Positions 26,279-37,724 of a stretch of DNA of 64,000 bases are shown here, one piece after another (the stretch's first letter is position 1; every line of letters begins with the position of its first letter). The notes below the pieces were generated by a model, which did no database searches, had not been told where the DNA came from, and saw nothing but the letters and a program-made list of their open reading frames with translations. The translations under genes and the position numbers were made by a program. This DNA comes from Luteibacter sp. OK325. Its GTDB lineage: Bacteria > Pseudomonadota > Gammaproteobacteria > Xanthomonadales > Rhodanobacteraceae. Where the stretch lies: positions 1-64,000 of the forward strand of contig NZ_QAOX01000012.1 in NCBI RefSeq assembly GCF_003050935.1. The letters run 5' to 3'.

Positions 26279-27003
26279 GCACGCTGTTCATCGCCGACCT
26301 TCACCTCGACGAGGCACGTCCTGATATCACGGCCTTGTTCGAGCGCTTTTTAGCGTCGGACGAGGCGCGCTCCGCCACGGCGTTCTACATCCTCGGTGAT
26401 CTGGTGGAAGCCTGGATCGGCGACGATGATGACGCCGAACTACCGACCCGGATCGCCGCGGCGACGCGCGCCCTGAGCGACAGCGGTGTACCGGTGTACT
26501 TCATGGCCGGCAACCGCGACTTCCTGCTCGGCGAGCGTTTCGCCGAACGCGCGGGACTGACCCTGCTCGACGACGGCGCGGTGCACGATATCGAAGGCAC
26601 GCCAACCTTGCTCATGCATGGCGACGTGCTCTGCACCGACGACGTGGAATACCAGGCCGTACGCGCTCAGGTGCGCACGGACGCATGGAAACAGCAGATC
26701 CTGTCGATGCCGCTGGAAGCGCGCCGCGCGTTTGCCGCCAAGGCGCGTAGCGACAGCAAGTCACGCACGGGCCGGATCGACGAGACGATCATGGACGTGA
26801 ACCAGGGTGCGGTCGAAACGGCCTTGCGCCATGCCGGCGTGCATCGACTCATCCACGGACACACGCATCGTCCGGCTATTCACCCGTTCGCTTTCGACGG
26901 TGCGAATGCGGAGCGCATTGTGTTGGGTGACTGGTACGACCACGGATCGGTGCTCGCGATCGACGGTGACCGGTTGGATCTGCGTGGGCTTTGGCAGGTT
27001 TAA
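26275..27003 (+). CDS. lpxH: UDP-2,3-diacylglucosamine pyrophosphatase
   Basis: Forms lipid X in lipid A synthesis, at the cytoplasmic face of the inner membrane. The 242-residue calcineurin-like phosphoesterase has all metal motifs: DLHLDEARP, GDLVEAWIGDD, GNRDFLLG, MHGDVLCTDD and GHTHRP. The start codon overlaps the cyclophilin stop, a common pairing in gammaproteobacteria. Length is normal for LpxH. Confidence 0.96.
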   Translation: MSTLFIADLHLDEARPDITALFERFLASDEARSATAFYILGDLVEAWIGDDDDAELPTRIAAATRALSDSGVPVYFMAGNRDFLLGERFAERAGLTLLDDGAVHDIEGTPTLLMHGDVLCTDDVEYQAVRAQVRTDAWKQQILSMPLEARRAFAAKARSDSKSRTGRIDETIMDVNQGAVETALRHAGVHRLIHGHTHRPAIHPFAFDGANAERIVLGDWYDHGSVLAIDGDRLDLRGLWQV

Positions 27004-27039
27004 CCTGCTTTGCGGGCACCTATCCCTGCGCGAGCACCC

Positions 27040-27177
27040 ATCGCCGATGAATCGGCTCCCACACACAGCGGCTTCGTCGCATTGAATCGCCTTTGTGTGG
27101 GAGCCGCTTCAGCGGCGATGCTCTTGTAGGAGCCGATTCATCGGCGATGCTCTTGTGGGAGCCGCTTCAGCGGCGAT
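27040..27177. repeat. Cluster of four REP-like elements
   Basis: Copies at 27040-27063 (minus, ATTCAT), 27096-27119 (plus, CTTCAG), 27125-27148 (plus, ATTCAT) and 27154-27177 (plus, CTTCAG). The three plus copies are tandem with 5-6-bp spacers (GCTCT), alternating the two stem forms. The flank before the first copy, CGAGCACCC, recurs elsewhere. They lie between the convergent lpxH and DUF455 genes. Confidence 0.8.
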
Positions 27178-27206
27178 CCCTGCGCAAACGACCGTCGAGG
27201 ATTCCC

Positions 27207-28007
27207 TCACCCCAACGTCCGCAGCCAAACCAACTCACTCTCCGAAAACCCAGCCTCACGCCGCGCCTCCAGATTGAACGGCCCCCTCAACGACCCATTC
27301 ATATAGTCGTTCAGCAGTTGGGCGAACGTAGCTTCCGGCTCGATCCCATCACGCTCACAGCACCAATGGAACCAGCGCGTTCCCGCCGCCACGTGGGCAA
27401 CCTCCTCGCGCAGGATCACTTCCAGGATGCCCACGGTGCGTTCGTCGTTCTGCCGGCGCAGCCGTTCCATCATCCCCGGCGTCACGTCCAGACCGCGCGC
27501 TTCGAGCACACGCGGTACCAGAGCCATGCGCGCGGTGTCGCTGTGTGCGGTTTTCTCGGCCATTTCCCACAGGCCGTTGTGCGCGTCGAAATCGCCATAA
27601 GCGTGGCCGAGTTCGTCGAGGCGACCGGCGAGCATCGTGAAATGGCGCGCTTCGTCGTTCGCGCACGACGCCCAGTCGCGGTAGTACGCGTCGGGCTTGC
27701 CGCGAAAGCGGTACACCGCGTCCCAGGCGAGATCGATCGCGTTGAATTCGATGTGTGCGATCGCATGCACGAGCGCGGCGCGACCCTCGGCGGAACCGAG
27801 ACCGCGCTGGGCCAGTTCACGCGAGGGCACCAGGCGCGGGCGTTCCGGCCGGCCCGGTAGCCCGATGGGCGACGGCGGCGGTGACATGGGATCAGGTATG
27901 AGCAGCCCCTCGCCCAGCGCCGACCACGCCTCGAAACTCAGGCGCACCTTTTCGGCGGGATCGGTCGCCTCGAGGCAACGGCGTGCGGCGGCGTGGAGAT
28001 CTTGCAT
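27207..28007 (-). CDS. DUF455 family ferritin-like protein
   Basis: A 266-residue all-helical protein with a repeated di-iron ligand pattern, HIEFNAIDLAWD, NDEARHF and REEVAHVAAG, placing it in the DUF455 group of the ferritin-like superfamily. Some characterised relatives are tRNA-modifying di-iron hydroxylases, but this cannot be assigned here. It follows purF by 38 bp on the minus strand, with a strong stem in between. Confidence 0.85.
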   Translation of the reverse strand: MQDLHAAARRCLEATDPAEKVRLSFEAWSALGEGLLIPDPMSPPPSPIGLPGRPERPRLVPSRELAQRGLGSAEGRAALVHAIAHIEFNAIDLAWDAVYRFRGKPDAYYRDWASCANDEARHFTMLAGRLDELGHAYGDFDAHNGLWEMAEKTAHSDTARMALVPRVLEARGLDVTPGMMERLRRQNDERTVGILEVILREEVAHVAAGTRWFHWCCERDGIEPEATFAQLLNDYMNGSLRGPFNLEARREAGFSESELVWLRTLG

Positions 28008-28015
28008 GACGGCAT

Positions 28016-28039
28016 GGCGGCGCGCCGGGGCGCGCCGCC
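28016..28039 (-). terminator. Strong GC stem between purF and DUF455
   Basis: A 9-bp perfect stem (GGCGGCGCG / CGCGCCGCC) with a 6-nt loop lies between the purF stop and the DUF455 start. No T run follows, so it may be a transcript-stabilising or attenuating hairpin rather than a full terminator. Confidence 0.4.
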
Positions 28040-28045
28040 GATCGC

Positions 28046-29524
28046 TCAGGCGCTGCGGCGTTCGTTCTTGGCCGAATCCGAACGCATGGCTTCCTGCTGT
28101 TCGAGGAAGCCTGCGTCCACACCCGTGACGTACTCACCCGAGAAGCACGACGTGTCGAAATGGGTGAGCGCTTCGTTGCCGTCGGCAACCGCCTGGATAA
28201 GGTCTTCCAGATCCTGGTAGACCAGCCAGTCGGCACCCAGTGCCTTCTCCACTTCTTCCACGGTACGACCGGCAGCCACCAGTTCGGACGCGGCCGGCAT
28301 GTCGATGCCGTAGATATTCGGGTAACGCACCGGCGGCGCCGCGGAAGCGAAGTAGACGTTCTTCGCACCGGCGTCGCGGGCCATCTGGATGATCTGGCGC
28401 GAGGTGGTGCCACGCACGATGGAGTCATCCACCAGCAGCACGTTCTTCTTGCGGAATTCCAGGTCGATGGCATTGAGCTTGCGGCGCACGGATTTCACGC
28501 GCTCGCCTTGCCCCGGCATGATGAAGGTGCGGCCGATGTAGTGGTTCTTGACCAGGCCTTCGCGCATCGGCACGCCGAGCGCCTGGGCGAGCGAGCTGGC
28601 CGCGGTGCGCGAGGTGTCGGGAATGGGAATGACGGCGTCGATGCCGTGATCCGGACCGCGCTCGCGAAGGATCTTCTCGGCGAGCTTCTCGCCCATGCGC
28701 AGGCGTGCCTTGTACACGGAGACGTCCTCGATCATCGAGTCCGGGCGAGCGAGGTAAACGTATTCGAAGATGCACGGCGCGTGCACTGCGCCTTCGGCGC
28801 AACGCTGCGTATGCAACTCGCCACCTTCGGTGACGATGACCGCTTCGCCCGGCTCGATGTCGCGGATGCGCTTGAAGCCCAACACGTCGAACGCAACGGA
28901 TTCGGATGCGATGGCATATTCGTGACCCTGCGCCGTAATGCGCTCACCGAGGACCAGCGGGCGGATACCATTCGGATCGCGGAAGGCGATGAGGCCGTAG
29001 CCGAGCACCAGGGCGATGCAGGCGTAACCGCCGCGGGCACGCGCATGGACGCCCGAGATCGCCTTGAAGACGTGCTCCGGCGTGAGGTCGCCGCGGTCGT
29101 CCACCTGCAACTCGTGCGCGAGCACGTTGAGCAGCACTTCGGAGTCGGAGTCCGTGTCGATGTGGCGACGGTCGTCCTCGAACATCTCCTTGCGCAGGGC
29201 CTCGGTGTTGACGAGGTTGCCGTTGTGCGCGAAGGCGATGCCATAGGGCGAGTTCACGTAGAAGGGCTGGGCCTCATCCGTGCCTTCCGAGCCGGCGGTC
29301 GGATAGCGGCAATGGCCGATACCGATGCGGCCACGCAGCTTGCTGACGCCTGCTGAATTGAAGACGTCGCGAACCAGCCCGTTGCCCTTGTGCAGGCGCA
29401 GGCGCGCGCCGTCCACGGTGGCAATGCCGGCGGCATCCTGCCCGCGATGTTGCAGGACGGTCAGGCCGTCATACAGGGCCGACGCCACTTCCGTGGTGCC
29501 GACGATGCCGATGATTCCGCACAT
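28046..29524 (-). CDS. purF: Amidophosphoribosyltransferase
   Basis: First committed step of purine synthesis, making phosphoribosylamine from PRPP and glutamine. The 492-residue protein starts MCGIIGIVG, with Cys2 as the glutaminase nucleophile after Met removal. The PRPP loop is [13 protein letters not shown]. Two-domain structure and length are normal. It lies 12 bp after cvpA in the classical dedD-cvpA-purF order. Confidence 0.97.
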   Translation of the reverse strand: MCGIIGIVGTTEVASALYDGLTVLQHRGQDAAGIATVDGARLRLHKGNGLVRDVFNSAGVSKLRGRIGIGHCRYPTAGSEGTDEAQPFYVNSPYGIAFAHNGNLVNTEALRKEMFEDDRRHIDTDSDSEVLLNVLAHELQVDDRGDLTPEHVFKAISGVHARARGGYACIALVLGYGLIAFRDPNGIRPLVLGERITAQGHEYAIASESVAFDVLGFKRIRDIEPGEAVIVTEGGELHTQRCAEGAVHAPCIFEYVYLARPDSMIEDVSVYKARLRMGEKLAEKILRERGPDHGIDAVIPIPDTSRTAASSLAQALGVPMREGLVKNHYIGRTFIMPGQGERVKSVRRKLNAIDLEFRKKNVLLVDDSIVRGTTSRQIIQMARDAGAKNVYFASAAPPVRYPNIYGIDMPAASELVAAGRTVEEVEKALGADWLVYQDLEDLIQAVADGNEALTHFDTSCFSGEYVTGVDAGFLEQQEAMRSDSAKNERRSA

Positions 29525-29536
29525 GGGTGTTGCCTT

Positions 29537-30169
29537 CTACGAAGTGGCCGCCGTGGTCGCGGCGGCAGGGTGAACATGATCTTTGTCCGGTTGCGCGGGA
29601 GTGGAGAAGTCGCGCAACCTCATGAGGTCGTCCTTGCTGGGCAGCTTTACGTCCGGCATCTTCAGGTTTTCCAGAGCGGCAGGCGGATGCATGTATCCGC
29701 GCACATTCTCCGGCACCTGCTGACCCAGCCATTCGGCCGCGCCACGGAACTGCGGCATCATCGCCGACTCGCGCCACATCGGGGCGTTAGCCAGGGGAGT
29801 GAAGCCCACGACGAACACGACCAGGGCCACGATGAGTACACCGCGAGCCAGGCCGAAAAGCATGCCGAACAACCGGTCGGTGCCGCCCAGTCCCGTGCTC
29901 GCGACCAGGCGCGAGATTATGAACCGGATCAGCCCGCCCACCAGCAGCACGGCGATAAAGCACAAGCCATAACCGATCGCCACGCGTGCCGAAGGCAGGG
30001 ATACGCTGCTTTCGAAGTAATGCGCCAGCGACGGGCCATATGTCCAGGCCACCCAGAAGGCGGCGACCCAGATCACGAGCGAGAGCACTTCGGAAATGAG
30101 GCCGCGCATGAGGCCGATCAAGACCGAAATGAACAGGATCGCCAGGATGACGCAGTCGATCCAATTCAC
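29537..30169 (-). CDS. cvpA: CvpA family membrane protein
   Basis: Inner-membrane protein, named for colicin V production in E. coli and tied to envelope stress and purine loci. The 210-residue protein has four membrane segments in residues about 5-130, including the N-terminal NWIDCVILAILFISVLIGL. The C-terminal tail is hydrophilic. It sits between dedD and purF as in many gammaproteobacteria. Confidence 0.92.
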   Translation of the reverse strand: MNWIDCVILAILFISVLIGLMRGLISEVLSLVIWVAAFWVAWTYGPSLAHYFESSVSLPSARVAIGYGLCFIAVLLVGGLIRFIISRLVASTGLGGTDRLFGMLFGLARGVLIVALVVFVVGFTPLANAPMWRESAMMPQFRGAAEWLGQQVPENVRGYMHPPAALENLKMPDVKLPSKDDLMRLRDFSTPAQPDKDHVHPAAATTAATS

Positions 30170-30211
30170 GTGGCAGTCCCCGGTTTCACGTTGAGGGCGG
30201 GTCGCGGCACC

Positions 30212-31303
30212 TTACGGCGCCGAAACGACCACGCCGTCCAGGCCAACCTTGGCCTTGATCTGGTCTTTCAGGCGTACCGCGTCGTCGCGCTGGGTCTGCG
30301 GCCCGGCGCGGACGCGCCAGAGCTTGGCACCCGCGCTGGACGCGACGCTGTCGACATAGCCGGCGATACCCGCGCCACGCAGCTTGTCGCGCAGGCGCGT
30401 GGCCTCTGCCTCGCTGCTCACCGCGGCGACCTGCACGGCGAACCCGCCCGCGTGCGGCAACGCTGCAGGGACGGTGACGCTTGCGGCGGCAGGCGCCGGG
30501 ACGGCAGCCGCCTTTGGCGGCGCAGGTACGTCGGCAGTCTGCGTCTCAGCTCTGGACGAGAGCGTCGCAGGCGCGCCTGGCGCGGCGGCCGTGATCTTCA
30601 GGCGCGCCGCTTCGGCAGCGGCACGCGATTCGAAGGGACCGGCTGTCACGCGGGTCAGTGCCTTGCCGGCCTGGTTGGACGCCGACGTGTTGACCGGATA
30701 ACCGAGCGCGCGAACCTTCTGTACCAACGCGTCGGCCTTGCTGCGATCGGCGTAGGCGCTGAGGTTGATGGTGAAACTGCCGCGGGCGGCAGTACCTGCC
30801 GGCAGAGCGGCAGCGGGAGGCGTCGCGGCCACGGCTGCCGGTGCCGGGATGGCTGCCGGCTTCACCGGCCTGGTCGCGGCCGGGGCCACGACTGTGGAAG
30901 CCGGGGTGGCAGCAGGCTTGTTACCGGCCGGCGCATGGGCGAAGTCTTCCGGCAGGGCATCCACCGGCTTGCGCGAGGCGATGTCCACCGAGGCGAGCTT
31001 GTTGCCGTTGCCCGGCGTGACCGAGCCGGCCGGCGGGGCGGCATCGGCCGGAGCGGCGGCCGCCGGATGCACCGGCCCACCAGCCGCTTGTGGGCCGCTG
31101 ACCGAAGCCGGCGAACCGTTGGGCGCCACGTCGAGCGTGCGCGTCTGCAGTTCACGGTCGGGTGCCGGCGGAATCTCGAGACTGACCGTCTGGTCGGCGT
31201 CGCTCTTGGGCGGCGTATTAGAGAACATCATCGGCACGAAAAGGACCAACAGAGCAACCAGGACGGCGGCACCCAGCAGACGTGTTTTCAAGGAAAGCTC
31301 CAT
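30212..31303 (-). CDS. dedD: DedD-like SPOR-domain protein
   Basis: Cell-division protein that binds septal glycan. The 363-residue protein has an N-terminal membrane segment (about 9-27), a long Ala/Pro-rich linker and two SPOR-like domains (about residues 175-235 with FTINLSAYADRSKADAL, and 285-360 with FAVQVAAVSSEAEATRL). E. coli DedD has one SPOR domain, so the second is unusual. Location before cvpA-purF supports the name. Confidence 0.87.
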   Translation of the reverse strand: MELSLKTRLLGAAVLVALLVLFVPMMFSNTPPKSDADQTVSLEIPPAPDRELQTRTLDVAPNGSPASVSGPQAAGGPVHPAAAAPADAAPPAGSVTPGNGNKLASVDIASRKPVDALPEDFAHAPAGNKPAATPASTVVAPAATRPVKPAAIPAPAAVAATPPAAALPAGTAARGSFTINLSAYADRSKADALVQKVRALGYPVNTSASNQAGKALTRVTAGPFESRAAAEAARLKITAAAPGAPATLSSRAETQTADVPAPPKAAAVPAPAAASVTVPAALPHAGGFAVQVAAVSSEAEATRLRDKLRGAGIAGYVDSVASSAGAKLWRVRAGPQTQRDDAVRLKDQIKAKVGLDGVVVSAP

Positions 31304-31377
31304 ACGACCGACGCAATGCGAATCGCGGCGATTATAACCGGCAATCGACGGCCCCGCCGTCGCTCACCCCCCGGCGT

Positions 31378-32646
31378 TCACGTGCGGTGGGACAGCGCGG
31401 CGGCGGCAACAAAGAACGAACCGAACAGCAACAGCACATCGTCCTCGCCGGCCTCCGCACGAGCGGCCTCCCAGGCCGTCCCGACGTTCTCGAAGGCCCG
31501 GCCGTGCGCATCCGGACGTATGGCCGCCAGCATGGCAAGCAGGGCTCCCGACGGCAGGCCCCGCGGGGTATCGCGTTCAAGGCCGGCGAGGTACCAATGG
31601 TCGACACGATCGACCAGTGCATCGATAACGCCCCCGATATCCTTGTCGGCCAATGCGCCATACACCGCACGCACCTGCCCATGGCGCGGCGTGGCGTCGA
31701 GCCAGGCAGCCAGGGCGCGCGCGGCCTGGGGGTTGTGCCCCACGTCCACCAGGGTCATCGGATGCTCGGCGATTCGCTGCAGCCGACCCGGCACACGGAC
31801 CGCCGCCAGCGCCCGCCGGATGGCCGCGGGAGGCACATCGACACGCGACCCGAGGGCGTGGATAGCCGCGATCGCCGTGGCGGCGTTGTCTATCTGCACG
31901 GGCGCATCCAGCCGTGGGCGCGGCAGGTCGAGCACGGTGCCGTCGCGGTGCGACCAGCGCCAGAGACCCTCCCCGTCCACACTGCCGGCCGAAAACGCGT
32001 CGCCGTTGGCCAAGATGTCGGCGCCGATGCCACGCAGGGCCTCCAACAGGCCAGCCGGCGGCAGACGCTCGCCGACGATAGCGGGCCGGCCAGCCCTTGC
32101 GATGCCGGCCTTCTCGCGACCGATGCTGTCGCGGTCGCCACCGAGCCAGTCCTGATGATCCAGGTCGATCGTGGTGATGACTGCCACGTCGGCGTCGATG
32201 ATGTTCACGGCATCCAGCCGACCACCCAGGCCAACCTCGATGACGGCGATGTCGAGCGAGGCGCGGGACATCAGGTCGATGGCCGCGAGCGTACCGAACT
32301 CGAAGTACGTCTGGGGAATCGCGCCCCGCGCCGCTTCGATGCGCTCGAACGAAGCCACCAGCGCCTCATCGGAAGCATCGTCGCCCTCGAGGCGCACGCG
32401 CTCGTTATAACGAAGCAGGTGGGGGGAGGTGTAGCAGCCGACGCGGTAACCGGCCCCGCGCAGCATGCCTTCGAGGAAGGCGACGGTAGACCCCTTCCCG
32501 TTGGTGCCACCGACGGTGATGACGGTGGGTGCCGGACGCGGCGAGCCCATCGCTTCCCACACGGCACGAACGCGGTCCAGGCCGAGTTCGATGTCGCGCG
32601 GATGCGTGCGCTCCTGGTACGAAAGCCACTCGGCGAGGGTGCGCAT
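31378..32646 (-). CDS. folC: Bifunctional folylpolyglutamate/dihydrofolate synthase
   Basis: Adds glutamate to folates and makes dihydrofolate. The 422-residue Mur-ligase-like protein has the ATP loop VGGTNGKGSTVAFLE, the metal-site DHQDWLGG and the ligand-binding GHNPQAARALA. ATG at 32646 gives the family N-terminus (MRTLAEWLSYQERTHP). It precedes dedD-cvpA-purF, as in E. coli, but accD is not next to it; purA is upstream. Confidence 0.95.
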   Translation of the reverse strand: MRTLAEWLSYQERTHPRDIELGLDRVRAVWEAMGSPRPAPTVITVGGTNGKGSTVAFLEGMLRGAGYRVGCYTSPHLLRYNERVRLEGDDASDEALVASFERIEAARGAIPQTYFEFGTLAAIDLMSRASLDIAVIEVGLGGRLDAVNIIDADVAVITTIDLDHQDWLGGDRDSIGREKAGIARAGRPAIVGERLPPAGLLEALRGIGADILANGDAFSAGSVDGEGLWRWSHRDGTVLDLPRPRLDAPVQIDNAATAIAAIHALGSRVDVPPAAIRRALAAVRVPGRLQRIAEHPMTLVDVGHNPQAARALAAWLDATPRHGQVRAVYGALADKDIGGVIDALVDRVDHWYLAGLERDTPRGLPSGALLAMLAAIRPDAHGRAFENVGTAWEAARAEAGEDDVLLLFGSFFVAAAALSHRT

Positions 32647-32700
32647 GATGACGATGCCAGATGGGAAATCGGTCAAGCTTAATCCTTCCGCGAGCACCCT

Positions 32701-32724
32701 ATCGCCGATGAATCGGCTCTTACA
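32701..32724 (-). repeat. REP-like element, 'ATTCAT' form
   Basis: A minus copy with one change (TCTTACA end instead of TCCCACA), flanked by the recurring CGAGCACCC sequence. It lies between the purA terminator and folC. Confidence 0.72.
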
Positions 32725-32746
32725 GAGAGAGCGGGGGAGCACAAAC

Positions 32747-32777
32747 GAAAACGCCAGCCCGGAGGCTGGCGTTTTCG
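32747..32777 (-). terminator. Terminator of purA
   Basis: The 11-bp stem AAAACGCCAGC / GCTGGCGTTTT has a 5-nt loop and A/T-rich arms that serve as the T run. It lies 19 bp past the purA stop codon. Confidence 0.85.
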
Positions 32778-32796
32778 CGACACAGGCTGCTATCGA

Positions 32797-34155
<1,359 letters not shown>

Positions 34156-35025
34156 TTAGCGCTGGCGGCCGGGGCCGTCGTTGAGATAGCGCAGGAATTC
34201 GGAATCGGGCTTGAGCACCAGCACGCCCTTGCCGTCGGCGAAGGATTTACGGTACGCCGCGAGGCTTCGATAGAACGAGAAGAACTCGGGGTCCTGGTTA
34301 TAGGCCTGCGCATAGATGGCGGCCGCCTGCGCGTCGCCGTCGCCCTTGACCTTGGTCGCGTCCCGGTTGGCGTCGGCGAGCAGCACCACCTTCTGGCGAT
34401 CGGCATCGGCGCGAATCTTCTCGGCGCTCTCCTGACCGGTGTAACGCAGCTCGTTGGCAAGCTGCAGGCGCTCGTTGCGCATGCGCTTGTACACCGAGCC
34501 ACTCACCTCGTCGGGCAGGTCGATGCGCTTGATGCGCACGTCGACGATGGCGATGCCGAGGTTCTTGCGCGCCGCTACATCGGTGTCCTTGCGCACCTGG
34601 CCGGTGATGTCCTCGCGACCGCCGGCAATCAGATCTTCAAGGTTGCGCGAGTTGAACTCGTGGCGCAGCGCATCTTTCACGATCGGCGTGAGGCGCTGGA
34701 TAGCCTGCGTCTGCTCGCCCGAGGTGGCGCGGTAGTACGCCGCGTTATCGGCGATGCGCCACTTCACGTAGAAGTCGACGTTGACGCTTTTCTTCTCGAG
34801 CGTGAAGTAACGCTCAGGCTGCGCATCGAGGCCGAGGATGCGATTGTCGAACCGCATCACCTGCTGCACCACGGGAATCTTGAAGTGCAGGCCGGGCTGG
34901 TAGTCGGCGCGCACGATGCGGCCGAACTGCAGCAGGAGGGCGTTCTCGCCTTCCTTCACGACAAACGCACTGTTGAACGCCAGCAGGACGACGATGAGGA
35001 CGATGAGGCCGGAGATGTACTTCAC
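34156..35025 (-). CDS. hflC: HflC, SPFH-domain regulator of FtsH
   Basis: Forms with HflK the large inner-membrane cage around the FtsH protease. The 289-residue protein has an N-terminal membrane segment (residues about 4-20), an SPFH domain (VVKEGENALLLQFGRIV) and a coiled-coil C-terminal part. The GTG at 35025 overlaps the hflK stop (GTGA), which fixes the start. Codon context and length match the family. Confidence 0.95.
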   Translation of the reverse strand: MKYISGLIVLIVVLLAFNSAFVVKEGENALLLQFGRIVRADYQPGLHFKIPVVQQVMRFDNRILGLDAQPERYFTLEKKSVNVDFYVKWRIADNAAYYRATSGEQTQAIQRLTPIVKDALRHEFNSRNLEDLIAGGREDITGQVRKDTDVAARKNLGIAIVDVRIKRIDLPDEVSGSVYKRMRNERLQLANELRYTGQESAEKIRADADRQKVVLLADANRDATKVKGDGDAQAAAIYAQAYNQDPEFFSFYRSLAAYRKSFADGKGVLVLKPDSEFLRYLNDGPGRQR

Positions 35026-36152
35026 TGCGCATTCCCCTGCGGATTCGGATTCGCGTCGGTGGTGGCCGACTGGATGACCGGACCCACGCCCGGAACGTTG
35101 CGAACCGTGCCGCCGTTCGACTCGACCGGAAGCTGGATGATGTTCTTGCCGTTGCTGCCGTCGACGACCTTCGGGTTGCCGGCCATGACTTCCTCGACGG
35201 TTTCGAGCCACAGACGACGACGCGTGACTTCCGGCGCGGCGTGGTATTCCTTCAGCAACGCGTTGAAGCGATCGACATCGCCGTTGGCGCGCGCGATGCG
35301 CTCCACACGCTCGCCCTGGGCTTCGGCGGCGATGCGCGCGGCGTCGCCACGGGCCACCGGTACCACCTGACTTTCGTAGGCGCGGGCCTTGTTCTCTTCA
35401 CTCTGTTTGTCTTCGCGGGCGGCGTTGACGTCGTCGAAGGCGTCCTTCACTTCCTTCGGCGGCGACACGTTCTGAAAGCTGACGCCCGTGACCAGGATGC
35501 CGGCGTCGTACTTGTCGAGCGTGGTCTGGAGGATGTCGCGCGTCTGCTGCTGCAGGGTTTCCTTCGCCGCCGGAGCGACGCCAGCGACAGGTGCCTGCGC
35601 CGGCGCGGGCGTATCGACGCCCGGCGTGGTCAGGATGTTGTCCATGATATTCGCGCCGACCACGGAGCGGACGGCCGCTTCGGAGGCGTTCTTCATCGTG
35701 CCGTTTTCGATGTCGTTGTTCGAGTACAGGAACTTACGCGCATCGGAAACCTGGTACTGCACATTGAAGTCGATCGCGATGATGTTCTCGTCGCGGGTCA
35801 GCATGGACACGTTGTCCGAGATCGAACGGACCTGGGTCATCTCGACCTTGGTCACCGTTTCGATCGGGCTAGGCGCCTTCAGGTGGAAGCCAGGCGGCAG
35901 CACGCGCGAGAACTGGCCGAAGCGCAGCACCACACCGACCTGCCGGGCGTCGATCACCGTGTAGCTGCCGACCAGCAGCCAGGCCACGATAAAGACAAGC
36001 ACGACAGCGAATACGCCGCCGCTTCCCGCGCCGAACTTGCCGAAGCGGGCCTTGAGGCTCTTGATCATGCCGTCGAGGTCGGGCTTGCGCCCGCTCGACC
36101 GGTTGCGGTTCCAGGGATCCTTCTGGCCGTTACCGGGTTCGTTCCAAGCCAT
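35022..36152 (-). CDS. hflK: HflK, SPFH-domain regulator of FtsH
   Basis: HflC partner. The 376-residue protein starts with a short Asn/Pro/Gly-rich cytoplasmic head (MAWNEPGNGQKDPWNRN), then one membrane segment (about 47-65), an SPFH domain (DARQVGVVLRFGQFSRVL) and a long helical part. An Ala/Pro-rich insert (about 190-210) sits within the SPFH-coiled-coil junction. It lies 172 bp after hflX; no gene is seen in that gap. Confidence 0.95.
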   Translation of the reverse strand: MAWNEPGNGQKDPWNRNRSSGRKPDLDGMIKSLKARFGKFGAGSGGVFAVVLVFIVAWLLVGSYTVIDARQVGVVLRFGQFSRVLPPGFHLKAPSPIETVTKVEMTQVRSISDNVSMLTRDENIIAIDFNVQYQVSDARKFLYSNNDIENGTMKNASEAAVRSVVGANIMDNILTTPGVDTPAPAQAPVAGVAPAAKETLQQQTRDILQTTLDKYDAGILVTGVSFQNVSPPKEVKDAFDDVNAAREDKQSEENKARAYESQVVPVARGDAARIAAEAQGERVERIARANGDVDRFNALLKEYHAAPEVTRRRLWLETVEEVMAGNPKVVDGSNGKNIIQLPVESNGGTVRNVPGVGPVIQSATTDANPNPQGNAQ

Positions 36153-36324
36153 GGTCGACAGTCTCCTTGGGGGACCGGAGGGTGGGCGGCTGGCAAGCCT
36201 TCAGGTGAACCCAGACGACGGGGATGGGCGGCGGGCGTTGTGACGCTCGTCGCCGCGCCGAATGGGCACGCAAACGTTGTGAATTCTAGCAGACGGGGGC
36301 GGATCGGTGCTCGACGGCGACCAA

Positions 36325-37632
36325 TCAGAACTCCGCGTGGGGCGGGTCGATGAGGTCGCGGAGAGACCTGGCGTGAGCATCGTCGCCAATAAGCGGCGCC
36401 AGGACCGAGCGTGGCGCGTCGATATCGAGGTGCCACCCGTGCTCGTCGATGGCCTCACCGGCAATGGCGCCGGCCGCTTTCAGACGGGCATGAAGACGTC
36501 CCGCCGTGAGAGGAAGCTCAAGACCCGCACGAATCCGGTCACCACCGAGCAGTTCGCCCAGGGCCTCGCGCAGCCCGTCAAGGCCAGCGCCGCTCGCGGC
36601 CGACAGCCAGACCTGGCGCGGCTTGCCGTCCTCACCGCGATCCATGCGTGGTTCGGCCTCGATCAGGTCGACCTTGTTCATGACCGACAACTGGGGCACG
36701 TCGCCGGCGCCGATCTCCTCGAGTACCTCATTGACCACCCGGCGGAGGATTTCCCGCTCCTCGTCCGCCGCATCACTGACATGGATAAGCAGGTCGGCGT
36801 CGCGCGCCTCGGCCAGCGTGGCGCGGAAGGCGGCGACGAGGTCGTGCGGCAGCTCGCGGATGAAGCCGACGGTATCGGCGATGACCGCGGGACCGCAGGC
36901 CAGGCCGTCGATCTTGCGCACAGTGGGATCCAGGGTGGCGAACAACTGGTCCGCCACATACACACCACCCGTGGTCAGCGCGTTGAACAAGGTGGACTTG
37001 CCGGCGTTGGTATAGCCGACCAGGGCCACGCGCGGCACGGTGTTGCGCAGGCGCGACCGGCGCTGCTGGTCACGCTGGGTCTGAACTTTCTCGAGGCGCT
37101 TGCTCAGCATCTTCACCCGCTCGGCAAGTAGCCGGCGATCGGTTTCCAGCTGGGTTTCACCCGGGCCGCGGTTGCCGATGGCACCGCCGCGCTGGGCATC
37201 CAGATGGGTCCAGCCACGGACCAGACGCGTCGCCACGTGCTTGAGCTGGGCCAGTTCGACCTCGAGCTTGCCCTCGTGGGAACGGGCGCGCTGGGCAAAG
37301 ATGTCGAGAATCAGCCCGGCGCGGTCGACGACACGCGTCCCCAGGTGCTTTTCGAGATTGCGCTCCTGCACGGGCGTGAGCTCGTGGTCGACGAGGACCA
37401 GATCGGCCTCGAGGGCGCGCACGGCTTCAGCGACCTCGTCGGCCTTGCCACTACCGATATAGAAACGGGGATTGGGTGTCGCCACCCGAGCCGGGATGCT
37501 GGCCAGGACTTCAGCGCCAGCCGAAGCGACCAGTTCGGCGAATTCCTCGCCACGGCGGATCGCGTCGCTTTCGCCACGCGAATGCGGCAGGACCAGCACG
37601 GCCCGCTCGCCTTTCTTTTGCCTATCGAACAC
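36325..37632 (-). CDS. hflX: Ribosome-associated GTPase HflX
   Basis: Splits stalled ribosomes after heat or antibiotic stress. The 435-residue protein has the N-terminal HflX domain with YIGSGKADE, the RGPGETQLETDRR linker and the GTPase motifs GYTNAGKST (G1), DTVGF (G3) and NKVD (G4). It follows hfq, as in E. coli, and ends 172 bp before hflK. Confidence 0.96.
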   Translation of the reverse strand: MFDRQKKGERAVLVLPHSRGESDAIRRGEEFAELVASAGAEVLASIPARVATPNPRFYIGSGKADEVAEAVRALEADLVLVDHELTPVQERNLEKHLGTRVVDRAGLILDIFAQRARSHEGKLEVELAQLKHVATRLVRGWTHLDAQRGGAIGNRGPGETQLETDRRLLAERVKMLSKRLEKVQTQRDQQRRSRLRNTVPRVALVGYTNAGKSTLFNALTTGGVYVADQLFATLDPTVRKIDGLACGPAVIADTVGFIRELPHDLVAAFRATLAEARDADLLIHVSDAADEEREILRRVVNEVLEEIGAGDVPQLSVMNKVDLIEAEPRMDRGEDGKPRQVWLSAASGAGLDGLREALGELLGGDRIRAGLELPLTAGRLHARLKAAGAIAGEAIDEHGWHLDIDAPRSVLAPLIGDDAHARSLRDLIDPPHAEF

Positions 37633-37724
37633 TTAGGGGGATGACCTCATGCAGAAGAAGGGGTGCGCGATGCCAAAGCATACGCGCACCCGTCCCTTTA
37701 CATATGGGTTGCCACCGGGGCCCC